A stretch of DNA of 64,000 bases from Agromyces badenianii. Its GTDB lineage: Bacteria > Actinomycetota > Actinomycetes > Actinomycetales > Microbacteriaceae. The stretch spans positions 2,542,001 to 2,606,000 of the forward strand of contig NZ_CP028913.1 in assembly GCF_003070885.1 (NCBI RefSeq), read 5' to 3'. The first letter of the stretch is position 1. Every line of letters starts with the position of its first letter. Shown in pieces: positions 46,801 through 55,549 of the stretch. Both the position numbers and the translations under genes were made by a program. The notes below the pieces were generated by a model. That model saw only the letters and a program-made list of their open reading frames with translations, was not told the origin of the DNA and made no database searches.

Positions 46801-48406
46801 CGTCGAGCGAGGTGATCGCCTCGACGATCTTCTCCTCCTGCAGCTCGAACTGGGCGAGCGTCTCGGCGCCACGGGCCTCGGGGTTCTGCGTGGTGAGGGT
46901 CGTGAAGTAGTTGAGCACGTTGAACACGCCGATCTGCACGTCGCCGCCGACCTCGGGTGCGCCGGCCGGCCGCGGGTTCTGCGTCTCGAACGCGGGCTTC
47001 ACGGATGCGTCGCTCGCGCTGTCGATCGGGGTCGTCGGCTGCAGGCGCCACGCGTTGAAGCCGTAGCTCAGCACGAACGGCGTCTGGGGGAACACGACGC
47101 GGTCGCCGTTGCGCACGATCGCTTCCTCGGTCAGGTACGGCTGCTCGTTCGGGTGAGCGGCGGCATCTGCGCGGGTGTTCCAGCCGTCGTCGAGCACGAG
47201 CAGCCGGCCGCGGTTGGCCACGGCGATCTCGGTGGCGGCGGGGCCGGCATCGACCTGCTCGGTGCTCTTCACGGGCAGGCTGTCACCTGCGGCGAGCCAC
47301 AGCGAGCCGAAGCTCGAGGCCTCGTGGGTGCTCGAGACGAGGTACGAGCCGGTCGGCGCGACGAGCATGCTCTCAAGCGACTCGCGGGCGGCGCCGACGG
47401 TCGTGTCGGGCAGCGGCGTCGCCGCGGGAACACCGGCCGCGGGGGTCACGACCTCGACGCCCGAGGCGCTCGTCGTGATCTGGGTGAGCCCGAAGTACTC
47501 GCTCACGGTGCCCGTCACGCGGACGAGGTCGCCCACCGCGCCGACGGCCGGCATCTGGAAGACGAAGACCGCATCGGAGGCGCCGGGCACGTCGTCGGCG
47601 ACGGGCGTCTGGATCGTCACGCCGTTGTAGCCGCCGGCGCGGTGGTCGGCGGTGATGACGCCTTCGACGATGACGGTCTCACCGACGAGCGGGCTCACGT
47701 CGCCCGCGCCCTGCACCTCGCCGATCGTCGCCTCGTTCTCGACGGGGGGCTCGGTGTCGCCATCGGATGCCTGCGGCGTGACCGTAGCGGAGAAGACGAA
47801 GTCGGCGGAGTTGACATCGGTGTCGACGAAGTCGGTGCGCACGATGCTGCCGGGAGTGCTGTTGCTGCCCTGGTAGGCGGCCGCGGCGCCTTCGAAGTTG
47901 AGGGAGGTGCCGTAGCCGACGTAGTCGACGACCTGCGCGTTGTTCACGATGGAGCCGGTGCCCGGGTTGATCGCCCCGGCGACGTTCGAGAGGAAGATCG
48001 AGCCGGTGGTGCCGCTCGGCGCCCAGCCGAACGCGGCATCCGTGGCCGGCAGCGCGGCGCCGCTCGCCCCGTTGCTGTTGAGGCCGATGAGGTAGTAGCT
48101 GTTCGCCTCGATCTCGCCGGCGAGCGCACCGACGCTGCTCGCAGCTCCCGTGCTCGTCGCGGCGCGGTACTGCAGCGACCATCCGTCGAGCGAGACCGCC
48201 GAGTCGGTGGGGTTGTACAGCTCGACGAACTTGTTCGTGAACGGCTGGTTCGCACTGCCGCCCCGCGTGTACACCTCGTTGATGACGACGCCGGAGCCGT
48301 CGACGGCCGCGACGGCCGGCGGAGCGCCGAGCAGCCCGGCGACGAGGGCTCCGATCGAAGCGGCCGAAACGGCCGCGAGACGTTGGATGGTGCGGCGACG
48401 ATGCAT
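43844..48406 (-). CDS. Secreted ExeM/NucH-type nuclease fused to 5'-nucleotidase
   Basis: This 1520-residue exported protein has a signal peptide (1-33, AVAA), a lamin-tail-like domain (FVELYNPTDSAVSLDGW), an OB-like region and an endonuclease/exonuclease/phosphatase domain (IGVFNVLNYF, VALQEIEN, NHFKSKSG, LGDFNAYAQEDP, SSDHDPTLIGI). This is followed by a metallophosphoesterase (VVTINDFHGRIE, AAGNHELDQGW, SAHTHLPY) with a 5'-nucleotidase C-domain, and C-terminal Ig-like domains. It would degrade extracellular DNA and then dephosphorylate the nucleotides. No sorting motif is seen. ATG at 48406 has GGGGAGAG just upstream and starts the signal peptide. Confidence 0.92.
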   Translation of the reverse strand: MHRRRTIQRLAAVSAASIGALVAGLLGAPPAVAAVDGSGVVINEVYTRGGSANQPFTNKFVELYNPTDSAVSLDGWSLQYRAATSTGAASSVGALAGEIEANSYYLIGLNSNGASGAALPATDAAFGWAPSGTTGSIFLSNVAGAINPGTGSIVNNAQVVDYVGYGTSLNFEGAAAAYQGSNSTPGSIVRTDFVDTDVNSADFVFSATVTPQASDGDTEPPVENEATIGEVQGAGDVSPLVGETVIVEGVITADHRAGGYNGVTIQTPVADDVPGASDAVFVFQMPAVGAVGDLVRVTGTVSEYFGLTQITTSASGVEVVTPAAGVPAATPLPDTTVGAARESLESMLVAPTGSYLVSSTHEASSFGSLWLAAGDSLPVKSTEQVDAGPAATEIAVANRGRLLVLDDGWNTRADAAAHPNEQPYLTEEAIVRNGDRVVFPQTPFVLSYGFNAWRLQPTTPIDSASDASVKPAFETQNPRPAGAPEVGGDVQIGVFNVLNYFTTLTTQNPEARGAETLAQFELQEEKIVEAITSLDAEIVALQEIENSLKLDGTADEAIATLVAALNDAEGSDVWDFVPTPAALTPATTDVIQNAIIYRSDAVAPKGDAQTITDEAVWGNAREPIAQVFELENGTDLSVIANHFKSKSGSGAEPADGQGHFNANRVAQANSLLTLAGQLEAQAGEVFLLGDFNAYAQEDPIQVLTGAGYTDLLPTLAPGEYTYTFDGELGSLDHALGNGKGLEAVTGIGRWAINAPEWGTRQYPFAAADDGSVFRSSDHDPTLIGIDLAELEDVVDISVVTINDFHGRIEQAAPAAGAAVLAGAVEQVRAANPNTVFAAAGDLIGASTFTSFIQKDNPTIDALNAAGLDVSAAGNHELDQGWADLRDQVQDRADWEYISANVFLKGTDDTALAPYYTETFDGVTVGFIGAVTEELDSLVSPAGIADLEVRGIVDSVNAVADDLKDGDPANGEADVLILLVHEGATSTDIASLSDGSAFAQIVSGVDSDVAAIVSAHTHLPYNHVVGGRPVVSAGQYGERFGLMQLQVDSVTKELLSITNELKPLMNGSTPLYPSVPAVAKIVADAKVVSDVLGKQKVGDITADFNRARHPRLDVNGNPVLDANGNVILDENRGGESTLGNFVADVQLWAAKQDAAADIAFMNPGGLRTDLKFASTGAEDPAGNVTFQEAASVQPFANTLITLDLTGAQVKKVLEEQWQPAGSSRPFLKLGVNKEVEVVYDPTAAAGSRVTHVLLNGTEIDPAATYRVVANSFLSTGGDNFVTLREGTNRADTGRVDLQSMVDWFAANGSATPDVAQRSVGLVLPAPANGSAYVPGETLSLALSSLDFSTNEVAAGEVSVSIGGTVLGTAPVSRTLVNTTDEVGRATVSITVPEGIDGAQLLTISVASTGTSIDVPITIEAPVAEVGTTIVGVPNKLIAKAGTQIKYQGVVIAHDGSKAVGTVTITDGSKVIATVEIDAADKGRFTVNLPKLARGLHLLRSNFDGAAPYTDSRSFAVPILVW

Positions 48407-48616
48407 GACTCTCCCCTGAGCGGTCGGGTTCCCAGCGGGGCGTCGCTGACGCGCGCCTTGCATGGGGGACATTGCCCGTAGCCTACGAGCGCGTCGTACC
48501 CGTGCCAAGGGCCGGGCACGATTCATCCGCGCGATTTCACGCTTCGTTCACGGATGTCAGCAGATGAGCATTCCGGGCCGGTTCAGCTGCTCCAATGAGC
48601 GGCGCGACGCCCCCGA

Positions 48617-48622
48617 TACGCT
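48617..48622 (+). promoter_or_regulatory. -10 box TACGCT for DMT permease
   Basis: TACGCT ends 7 bp before the ATG at 48630 with no Shine-Dalgarno. The 223-bp divergent gap to the ExeM-like gene holds no other clear site. Confidence 0.4.
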
Positions 48623-48629
48623 GACGAGC

Positions 48630-49547
48630 ATGCTCACCGCCGTCTTCTCGCTCACGGGGGCGCTCGTCTTCGGTGCGGCCGACTTCCTCGGCGGGCTCGC
48701 CGCGAAGCGCGTCAGCGCGGTGCTCGCGACGGCGGTCGCATCCGGCGTCGGCTTCGTCGTGCTCGCCGCGGCGTACCCCCTGTTCGGCGGCGCATGGAAC
48801 CTCCACGACGTCTGGTGGGGCGCACTCTCCGGCGTCGCGGGCGCCGTCGCGATCTCGCTGCTCTATGCGTGCCTCGCGATCGGGCCGATGTCGATCCTGT
48901 CTCCGCTGACGGCCGTCGTCTCGGCGATCGTGCCCATGGTCTGGGGCCTCTTCGGCGGCGAGCGCTTCACCGCGCTCGGATACTGGGCGCTCGGCCTCGC
49001 GCTGCTCGCGGTCGTGCTCGTCGGCTTCGTGCCCGAGAAGGGCGCCGTGCGGCCGAGCTTCCGCGGCATCCTGATGGCGATCGGCTCGGGCATCGCGATC
49101 GGCGGCTTCTACATCACCATCGACCAGACCTCCGACGAGAGCGGCGTCGTGCCGCTCCTCATGAACCGCGGCGTCAACGCGGCGATCATGTTCACGGTCG
49201 TCGGGGCCGTTGCGCTCGTCGGCGTCGCGCGGAGACGAGCGGCCACGGGCGAGCGGATGCCGCAGCAGTCGTCGCTCGGAGCGTCGGCCGCCTCGCAGGG
49301 CGGGTCTGCGACCGCGACCGGCATCCGCCTCGCGATCGCATGCGGGGTGGTCGACGTCGTCGCGAACGGCCTGCTGCTCGCGGGGATCCGCGCGGGCGAC
49401 CTGTCGGTCGCTGCGGTGCTCGGGGCGATGTATCCGGCGGGCACGATCCTGCTCGCGGCGCTCGTGCTCGGGGAGCGCATCGCGCCGGTGCAGTGGGTCG
49501 GTCTCGTGCTCGCCCTCGCCGCGGCGGGCCTGCTCGCGCTCGCCTGA
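48630..49547 (+). CDS. DMT-family (EamA) permease
   Basis: This 305-residue protein has ten hydrophobic helices arranged as two EamA halves. GALVFGAADFLGGLAAKR, AIGPMSILSPLTAVVSAIVPMVWGLFGGE and, in the second half, AAVLGAMYPAGTILLAALVLGERIAPVQWVGL are the typical drug/metabolite transporter repeats. The substrate is unknown. ATG at 48630 is leaderless; the longer open frame upstream is rejected because it runs into the divergent gene's promoter. It converges with the DUF3516 helicase gene, 63 bp away. Confidence 0.88.
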   Translation: MLTAVFSLTGALVFGAADFLGGLAAKRVSAVLATAVASGVGFVVLAAAYPLFGGAWNLHDVWWGALSGVAGAVAISLLYACLAIGPMSILSPLTAVVSAIVPMVWGLFGGERFTALGYWALGLALLAVVLVGFVPEKGAVRPSFRGILMAIGSGIAIGGFYITIDQTSDESGVVPLLMNRGVNAAIMFTVVGAVALVGVARRRAATGERMPQQSSLGASAASQGGSATATGIRLAIACGVVDVVANGLLLAGIRAGDLSVAAVLGAMYPAGTILLAALVLGERIAPVQWVGLVLALAAAGLLALA

Positions 49548-49610
49548 GCGGGGGCGGGGCACGAGCGGGACGGGAGCCGAAGGCGGGCGGGAGGGGAGCG
49601 GGGCCGGCGA

Positions 49611-52148
49611 CTAGAGCCGCACGACCTCGGTGACCCGCACGACCGCCGCGCCCTCCTCGGCGGAGGCATCGAGGTCGACCTCGGCGCGGATGCGCCAGTC
49701 GTGGTCGCCGGCGGGGTCGTCGATCGTCTGCTCGACGCGCCACATGCCGCTCGCGGCATCCGTCTCGTCGATCGTGACGAGCCGCGGCGATCGCGCGGCC
49801 GGTCCGGTGCCGATCGCGTCGTGCTCGGCGTAGTAGCGGTCGAGCGCCTCGGGCCAGCCGACCTCGGGGTCGAGCTCGGCGAGTTCGTCGTCGCGCTCGA
49901 GCGCCGCGAGCTGCACGCGGCGGAAGAGCTCGTTGCGCACGAGCACGGTGAAGGCGCGCCGGTTGGTCACGACCGACGGCGGGGCGGGCGGCACGACCGC
50001 GGCCTCGTCTTCGGGCAGGTGGGCGGAGGGATCGACGAGTTCGTTCCACTCGTCGACGAGGCTCGAGTCGACCTGGCGCACGAGCTCGCCGAGCCACTCG
50101 ATGATGTCGAGCAGCTCTTCGTTCTTCGCCTCGGTCGGCACGGTCTGGCGGATCGCCCGGTACGCGTCGGAGAGGTAGCGCAGCACGAGCCCCTCGCTGC
50201 GGGCGAGCTGGTAGAAGCCGACGTATTCCCCGAATGACATGCTGCGCTCGAACATGTCGCGCACGACCGACTTCGGCGACAGCTCGAAGTCGCGCACCCA
50301 CGGCTGGCTCGACGCGAACACCTCGAACGACTGCGCGAGCAGCTCTTCGAGCGGCTTCGGCCAGGTGACCTGCTCGACGAGCTCCATGCGCTCGTCGTAC
50401 TCGATGCCGTCCTGCTTCATGCGGCCGATGGCCTCGCCGCGCGCCTTGAACTGCTGCTGCGAGAGGATCGGGCGCGGGTCGTCGAGCGTCGACTCGATGA
50501 CGCTCACGACGTCGAGCGCGTAGTGGCCCGTGCCGACGCCGGTCTCGGCGGTGGCGTCGGGGTCGAGCAGCTCGATCGCGGCGAGCGCGAACGGCGACAG
50601 CGGCTGGTTGAGCGCGAAGTTCGGCTGCAGGTCGACCGTGAGCCGAACGATCGGCATGCTCGCACCGTCGGGCGCGGGCACGAGCTCGACGACGCCGGCG
50701 TCGCGCAGGGTTCGGAAGATCTCGAGCGCCCGCCGGGCGAGCTCGAACTGCCTGGCCCGCGGTTCGTGGTTGTCGAACACGAGCGAGCGGATGTCGCCGA
50801 TCACGTCTCCCCCGCGGCCGATCACGTTGATCAGCATCGCCGCGGTGAGCTTCAGCTGCGGCACGAGCGGCTCTGGCTCGGCAGAGACGAGCCGTTCGTA
50901 GGATCCCTCGCCCCACGTGATCTGCCCGGCCGGCGCCTTCTTGCGCACGATCTTCTTGAGCTTCTTCGGGTCGTCGCCCGCCTTGCGGACAGCGGCCTCG
51001 TTCTCGATCTCATGCTCGGGCGCGAGCACCACCACGGTGCCGGCGGTGTCGTAGCCGGCCCGCCCGGCGCGCCCCGCGATCTGGTGGAACTCGCGGGCGG
51101 TGAGCTGCCGCATCCGCTGCCCGTCGAACTTGGAGAGCGCGGTGATGAGCACCGTGCGGATGGGCACGTTGATGCCGACGCCGAGCGTGTCGGTGCCGCA
51201 GATGACCCGCAGCAGCCCGCGCTGCGCGAGCGTCTCGACGAGCCGGCGGTAGCGCGGCAGCATGCCCGCGTGATGCACCCCGATGCCCGAGCGCACGAGC
51301 CGCGAGAGGGTCTTGCCGAACGCCGTCGTGAAGCGGAAGCCGCCGATCGCCTCGGCGATCTCGTCGCGCTGCTCGCGCGTGATGACGCGGATCGACGACA
51401 GCGCCTGCGCCCGCTCCATCGCCGCGGCCTGCGAGAAGTGCACGATGTAGACCGGCGCCTGCCGGGTCTCGATGAGCTCCTCGACCGTCTCCTGCACGGG
51501 CGTCTTCGCGTACGAGAAGTGCAGCGGCACCGGGCGGTCGACGCCGGTGACGAGGGCGGTCTCACGGCCGGTGCGCCGCTTCAGGTCGGCGGCGATCGCG
51601 GTGACGTCGCCGAGGGTCGCCGACATCAGCACGAACTGCGCCCGGTGCAGGATGAGCAGCGGCACCTGCCAGGCCCAGCCGCGCTCGGGGTCGCCATAGT
51701 AGTGGAACTCGTCCATGACGACCTGGTCGACGTCGGCGTCGGGGCCGTGGCGCAGGGCGAGGTTCGCGAGGATCTCGGCCGTGCAGCAGATGATCGGGGC
51801 ATCCGGATTCACCGAGCTGTCGCCCGTGACCATGCCGACGTTCGCCGCCCCGAAGATCTCGGCGAGCTGGAAGAACTTCTCGGAGACGAGCGCCTTGATG
51901 GGCGCCGTGTAGTAGCTGCGACCGCCCCGGGCGATGGATGCCGCGTGCGCGGCGACCGCGACGAGCGACTTGCCGGTGCCCGTGGGCGTCGAGAGAACGA
52001 CGTTCGCGCCCGAGACGATCTCGATGACCGCCTCGTCTTGGGCGGGGTAGAGCGAAAGACCCCGGCCCTCGGCCCAGCCGACGAACACGTCGTACATCGC
52101 ATCCGCGTCGTACGGGCTCGGGGCGAGCTCGGGCAGCGTCAGGGTCAC
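49611..52148 (-). CDS. Ski2-like DEAD/DEAH helicase with DUF3516
   Basis: This 845-residue superfamily-2 helicase has motif I STPTGTGKSL, motif II MDEFHYYGDPERGWAW (DEFH, as in Ski2/HelY-like proteins), motif III LMSATLG, motif V GTDTLGVGINVPI and motif VI QIAGRAGRAGYD. The C-terminal about 300 residues (LSPFALAAIELLD, GFYQLARSEGLVLRYLSDAYRAI) are the DUF3516 domain found in actinobacteria. It probably acts in RNA metabolism. GTG at 52148 starts the frame; CAGACT lies 6 bp before it. Confidence 0.93.
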   Translation of the reverse strand: MTLTLPELAPSPYDADAMYDVFVGWAEGRGLSLYPAQDEAVIEIVSGANVVLSTPTGTGKSLVAVAAHAASIARGGRSYYTAPIKALVSEKFFQLAEIFGAANVGMVTGDSSVNPDAPIICCTAEILANLALRHGPDADVDQVVMDEFHYYGDPERGWAWQVPLLILHRAQFVLMSATLGDVTAIAADLKRRTGRETALVTGVDRPVPLHFSYAKTPVQETVEELIETRQAPVYIVHFSQAAAMERAQALSSIRVITREQRDEIAEAIGGFRFTTAFGKTLSRLVRSGIGVHHAGMLPRYRRLVETLAQRGLLRVICGTDTLGVGINVPIRTVLITALSKFDGQRMRQLTAREFHQIAGRAGRAGYDTAGTVVVLAPEHEIENEAAVRKAGDDPKKLKKIVRKKAPAGQITWGEGSYERLVSAEPEPLVPQLKLTAAMLINVIGRGGDVIGDIRSLVFDNHEPRARQFELARRALEIFRTLRDAGVVELVPAPDGASMPIVRLTVDLQPNFALNQPLSPFALAAIELLDPDATAETGVGTGHYALDVVSVIESTLDDPRPILSQQQFKARGEAIGRMKQDGIEYDERMELVEQVTWPKPLEELLAQSFEVFASSQPWVRDFELSPKSVVRDMFERSMSFGEYVGFYQLARSEGLVLRYLSDAYRAIRQTVPTEAKNEELLDIIEWLGELVRQVDSSLVDEWNELVDPSAHLPEDEAAVVPPAPPSVVTNRRAFTVLVRNELFRRVQLAALERDDELAELDPEVGWPEALDRYYAEHDAIGTGPAARSPRLVTIDETDAASGMWRVEQTIDDPAGDHDWRIRAEVDLDASAEEGAAVVRVTEVVRL

Positions 52149-52177
52149 CCGTCGAGTCTGTCACGCGGCCGGGACAC

Positions 52178-52230
52178 CTCGTGTCGCACGGGCGACACGA
52201 TATCCGCGGTCGCGTGCGACACGAGTGGTC
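52178..52230. repeat. Palindromic dispersed repeat, copy 1
   Basis: The 13-bp arms CTCGTGTCGCACG (52178-52190) and CGTGCGACACGAG (52213-52225) are perfect inverted repeats around a 22-bp core with CGATATCCG, followed by TGGTCC. A related copy lies at 60540-60593. It lies in the gap before the helicase gene. Confidence 0.7.
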
Positions 52231-52254
52231 CGGCGGCGGCGCGGCCGGGCCGCC

Positions 52255-52977
52255 TCAGGCCCCCGGGGCGAAGTCGGGCCGGATGCGATCGAGGGTGTCG
52301 CGGCCGGCGCCCGGGAGCGACTCCCCTGCACCGATGACGACGACCGGCCCGGTCGACGACGACCACTCGACCCGGCCGTGCTCGAACTCGCCGTGCAGCA
52401 GACCCGATTCGGGATCGAGCTCGACGTCGCCGACGGGCATGCCGAGCGGCGACCGCTCCCAGCCGAGCAACGCCCAGATGTCGCGCACCATGCCGTACAC
52501 GATCGCGGGGCCGTGCACGGGGGTCCAGTAGATCGAGCCGCCCTCGAAGTGGGCGAACCCGCCCGCGATCCGCGCGCCGGACTCCGACGCTCGGAGAGGC
52601 TGCTCGTCGGTCGTCGGGAAGCCGAGGAACGAGGCCTCGGCGCCGACCGCCTGCCAGTGCTCGGCGATGAGCCCGTGCACCTCGTGGGCGCCGGTCCGCT
52701 CCGACCAGTACACGCCGCCGCGCTCGAAGTCGCGACGATACATCTCACCGACCCCGATGCGCGTGTGCGGCGCGGTGGCCTCGCCGAGCCAGGGATGCTC
52801 CGCGTGCTTGGCGCTGATCGCCGGCACCGCGAGCAGCAGCCGGTTGGCGGGGTCGTAGCGCACGGCGGTGCGGAAGTCGCTCCAGCTCAGTGCGCGATCG
52901 AGATGGGCCGAACGCAGTTCGCGCCGGGCGGGCAGGGCATCGCCGTGGCGCGTGGGTCGCGTCAGCTGCTCGTTCAT
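52255..52977 (-). CDS. LGFP-repeat protein, no signal peptide
   Basis: This 240-residue protein carries two to three LGFP repeats: AVGAEASFLGFPTTDEQPL, then GGFAHFEGGSIYWTPVHG, and LLGWERSPLGMPVGDVEL, then GEFEHGRVEW. LGFP repeats usually bind cell-wall glycans in secreted proteins, yet the N-terminus here (MNEQLTRPTRHGDALPARR) is polar with no signal or membrane segment. ATG at 52977 has GAAGAG upstream and gives this start. It is divergent from the membrane hydrolase gene, with a shared operator region between them. Its role is unknown. Confidence 0.82.
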   Translation of the reverse strand: MNEQLTRPTRHGDALPARRELRSAHLDRALSWSDFRTAVRYDPANRLLLAVPAISAKHAEHPWLGEATAPHTRIGVGEMYRRDFERGGVYWSERTGAHEVHGLIAEHWQAVGAEASFLGFPTTDEQPLRASESGARIAGGFAHFEGGSIYWTPVHGPAIVYGMVRDIWALLGWERSPLGMPVGDVELDPESGLLHGEFEHGRVEWSSSTGPVVVIGAGESLPGAGRDTLDRIRPDFAPGA

Positions 52978-53157
52978 CGCTCGACTCTTCTCTGCTGGTG
53001 CGCCATGGGCGCTGAAACGGGGGAAGCCGGCCTGCACGTCGTTTCGGGACTCGGTGCTGACCGGCTATCCGATCGCCACTCCGCGGTGACAGTTCCCCCT
53101 GCGGTCCACGGAGTGGTGATCGCTCTCCACGATATGAACGGCGATGGATGCCGCGAA

Positions 53158-53173
53158 TCAGGGCTAGCCCTGA
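53158..53173. promoter_or_regulatory. Operator copy 1: TCAGGG-CTAG-CCCTGA
   Basis: A perfect 16-bp palindrome lies 152 bp before the hydrolase start. The second copy begins 53 bp downstream, on the same helical face. It probably binds a dimeric activator or repressor. Confidence 0.7.
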
Positions 53174-53210
53174 AGTTCGAGTCATCGATCGGGCCGACGG
53201 GTTCGAGAGG

Positions 53211-53226
53211 TCAGGGGTGACCCTGA
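53211..53226. promoter_or_regulatory. Operator copy 2: TCAGGG-GTGA-CCCTGA
   Basis: The 6-bp arms are identical to copy 1 with a different 4-bp centre. It ends 23 bp before the proposed -35 of the hydrolase gene, a position typical of class I activation. LuxR/NarL-type regulators bind sites of this size, but the regulator is not identified. Confidence 0.7.
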
Positions 53227-53249
53227 CGCCGAGCTCCGCGACGGCACAG

Positions 53250-53278
53250 GCGACAACCGGGCAGCGAGCCGCTAGCGT
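53250..53278 (+). promoter_or_regulatory. Promoter of membrane hydrolase: GCGACA-17-TAGCGT
   Basis: A -35-like GCGACA (53250-53255) is followed by a 17-bp spacer and -10 TAGCGT (53273-53278). The leader is about 25 bp with GGAG before the ATG. Confidence 0.5.
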
Positions 53279-53309
53279 TCGCTCAGACGCTCTCGCCCGA
53301 GGAGAATCA

Positions 53310-55430
53310 ATGCGGATCGCACCCAGCCCGGCTGCACCGGCCCCCGCTTCCCCCATCGACGCCAACGCTGACGCCGACGCCCGCGACGCCGCGGCATCCG
53401 ATGCCGGCACCTTCGACCGTGCACTCGTCGTCGTGCACGGCATGGGCAACGCCTACCGCAGCCAGATCCTGCTCGAGTGGGCGGAACCGCTGCTCGGCCG
53501 CATGGACTGGCTCGCGAGGGACAAGGTCATCGGCGCCGCCGAGCGGCATGGCGTCGAGATCCACGGGTCCGACCTCTCGGGCGAGCTGCCGATGGTCACG
53601 GCGACCGTGCGCTACCCGGGCCCGCGAGCCCAGGCGAGCGGCGAGGCATCCGACGCCGACGACGACGTGGTGCTGAAGATCGCGATCCTCGAGGCGCGCT
53701 GGTCGGAATCGTTCGTGCCGATGAGCCGCGGGCAGGTCTTCCAGTGGGCCGTCGTCTTCATGTGGCGCACCGTCTGGCGGGTGCTCGACCTCTTCCTCGG
53801 CACGATGGTGCTCGTGCCCTGGTACACCCTCGTGCGGCACTGGACGAAGTCGCCCGCCGAACCCCGCGAACTGCCCAAGGCCGTCGACCTCGTCATCGAC
53901 CTCGTGCGGCTCACCGTGTGCTGCGTCGCCTTCGCGGTCACCTGGGTCTTCCTCGTGCTGCTCGCGGTGGTGCTGACGCCGATCCTGCCGCTCATCAGTC
54001 CGCTGCTGCTCATCCCGTGGTTCAAGAACGTGGCGCAGGGCGTCATCGACGGGGTCATCGAATCGATCGGCGACGTCGCGGCGTGGAAGCAGCGGCCGCT
54101 GCGCGCCTCGGCGATGCGCCTCGTGGTGCGCAACGCCCTCACCCGCGCCAAGGAACTCGTCGGCGACGGCGACGTGCACCTCTTCGCGCACTCGCAGGGG
54201 GCCGCCGTGGCGACGTTCACCCTGTTCGAAGAACTCGAGCCGAGCGACTACAACGTCACCCGGCTCACCACCGTTGGCGCGGCGGTCGTGCTGCTCGGGC
54301 GCGAGCAGTGGCTCGGCCGCCCCGACGAGTACACGCCCGTGGCCAGGTGGATCGAGCGCAACACCGGCGTCGACGACGACCGCAAGGTGCGCTGGGCGAA
54401 CCACTGGGCGATCTGGGATCCCTTCTCGGCCGGCCCCATCGCCGACTCGGCACCGGGCCGGCGCGAACGCTGGCGCAACGCCTACTTCCCGGGGCGGGCG
54501 ACGGCGATGGGACCCGAGGAGCACGCGGTGCACAACACGAGCCAGCCCTTCCTCGACCACTCGGTGTACTTCGAGAACACCGTCCAGGTGGTGGAGCCGA
54601 CCGCTCGGCTCCTGCTCGGTCCGGAGTTCCCGGCGGCACCGTCTGCCGTCGCCTACGTCGAGAACCGGCTCTCGGTGATCGACAAGAAGTCGCTCGGCAC
54701 GAACCTGCTCGCCTCGGTCGTGATCGCCGGCATCCTGCCCGGACTCCCCGGCGTCTACGCCCTCTTCGCCACCCTCGCGAGCTGGATCGCGGGCGCGATC
54801 GGCTTCGTCATCGGGGTGTTCCCCGGTGGTCAGGACGTCGAGGAGGCGGTGCCGGCCGCGATCGCCGCGGCGTCGATCGTCACCGATCCCGAGGGCCTCG
54901 GCCCCTGGAGCTGGCTCATCGCGTCGGGCTTCACCCTCGCCGTGCTGATCTGGCTCAACCAGGTGCTCTCGACCGTCACCCGGCGCTCGCGCGAGTGGGA
55001 CCGGTGCCCGATCGAACCGCGGCACTGGCTCGTGCTGAGCTCGATCCCCCGCGCGGCGTACGTCGCCGGGGCATTCCTCTGCGTCTGGTTCGCGATCCTC
55101 GCGTGGGCGAACCCGCCACTCGAGTGGCTGCTGGTCGACGCCGTGATCCTCCTCATCGGCGCGGTGTTCGTGTTCGTCGAGCCGCTCTACTCACCGGTGC
55201 CCGTCGTCGTCGCCGCTCGCGTCGACGCCGACGAGGCGAGATCGCCGACCATCGCCGCGGCCACGACGCCGATGAAGCTCCGCGACGCGGTGCGCACCGA
55301 GGAGTTCCGGCGCGATCTCGCGGCGCGGCGCCGGCTGCTCAGTCCGCAGGGCTGGCGGGCACGGCTCTGGGCGCGCTGGTTCCACGCCTGGCGGGCGGCG
55401 ACGGTCACCGCCGACGAACCGTCGGCCTGA
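53310..55430 (+). CDS. Membrane-embedded alpha/beta hydrolase (lipase-like)
   Basis: This 706-residue protein has an oxyanion-like HGMGN at 43-47 and a nucleophile elbow AHSQGAA with Ser295, as in lipases and PGAP1-like hydrolases. Between and after these lie about six to eight hydrophobic helices: [41 protein letters not shown], and four more at 515-670. The N-terminus is Ala/Pro/Asp-rich and disordered. ATG at 53310 has GGAG 6 bp before it; the upstream open frame is ignored. It may act on a lipid or envelope glycan at the membrane. The catalytic Asp and His are not certain (DHSVYFEN is a candidate His). Confidence 0.75.
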   Translation: MRIAPSPAAPAPASPIDANADADARDAAASDAGTFDRALVVVHGMGNAYRSQILLEWAEPLLGRMDWLARDKVIGAAERHGVEIHGSDLSGELPMVTATVRYPGPRAQASGEASDADDDVVLKIAILEARWSESFVPMSRGQVFQWAVVFMWRTVWRVLDLFLGTMVLVPWYTLVRHWTKSPAEPRELPKAVDLVIDLVRLTVCCVAFAVTWVFLVLLAVVLTPILPLISPLLLIPWFKNVAQGVIDGVIESIGDVAAWKQRPLRASAMRLVVRNALTRAKELVGDGDVHLFAHSQGAAVATFTLFEELEPSDYNVTRLTTVGAAVVLLGREQWLGRPDEYTPVARWIERNTGVDDDRKVRWANHWAIWDPFSAGPIADSAPGRRERWRNAYFPGRATAMGPEEHAVHNTSQPFLDHSVYFENTVQVVEPTARLLLGPEFPAAPSAVAYVENRLSVIDKKSLGTNLLASVVIAGILPGLPGVYALFATLASWIAGAIGFVIGVFPGGQDVEEAVPAAIAAASIVTDPEGLGPWSWLIASGFTLAVLIWLNQVLSTVTRRSREWDRCPIEPRHWLVLSSIPRAAYVAGAFLCVWFAILAWANPPLEWLLVDAVILLIGAVFVFVEPLYSPVPVVVAARVDADEARSPTIAAATTPMKLRDAVRTEEFRRDLAARRRLLSPQGWRARLWARWFHAWRAATVTADEPSA

Positions 55431-55512
55431 GCACGCATCCTCCCGTCGCCGGCGCAGCGCCGCCTGCCCCGGTTCGTCGCTCGCCTTCCTTCCGCATCGC
55501 CGTGCTTCGACC

Positions 55513-55518
55513 TAGGCT
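55513..55518 (+). promoter_or_regulatory. -10 box TAGGCT for phosphoketolase
   Basis: TAGGCT lies 31 bp before the ATG at 55550, and GGGGAAG follows as ribosome-binding site. No good -35 is seen. Confidence 0.45.
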
Positions 55519-55549
55519 CGAAGGGCACGCTGAGTCGACGGGGGAAGAC

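Noticed and set aside
43718..48481. 1587-codon plus-strand frame antisense to the ExeM-like gene
   Set aside because: The translation is Arg/Asp/Val-rich and repetitive; the minus-strand frame has complete nuclease and nucleotidase motifs.
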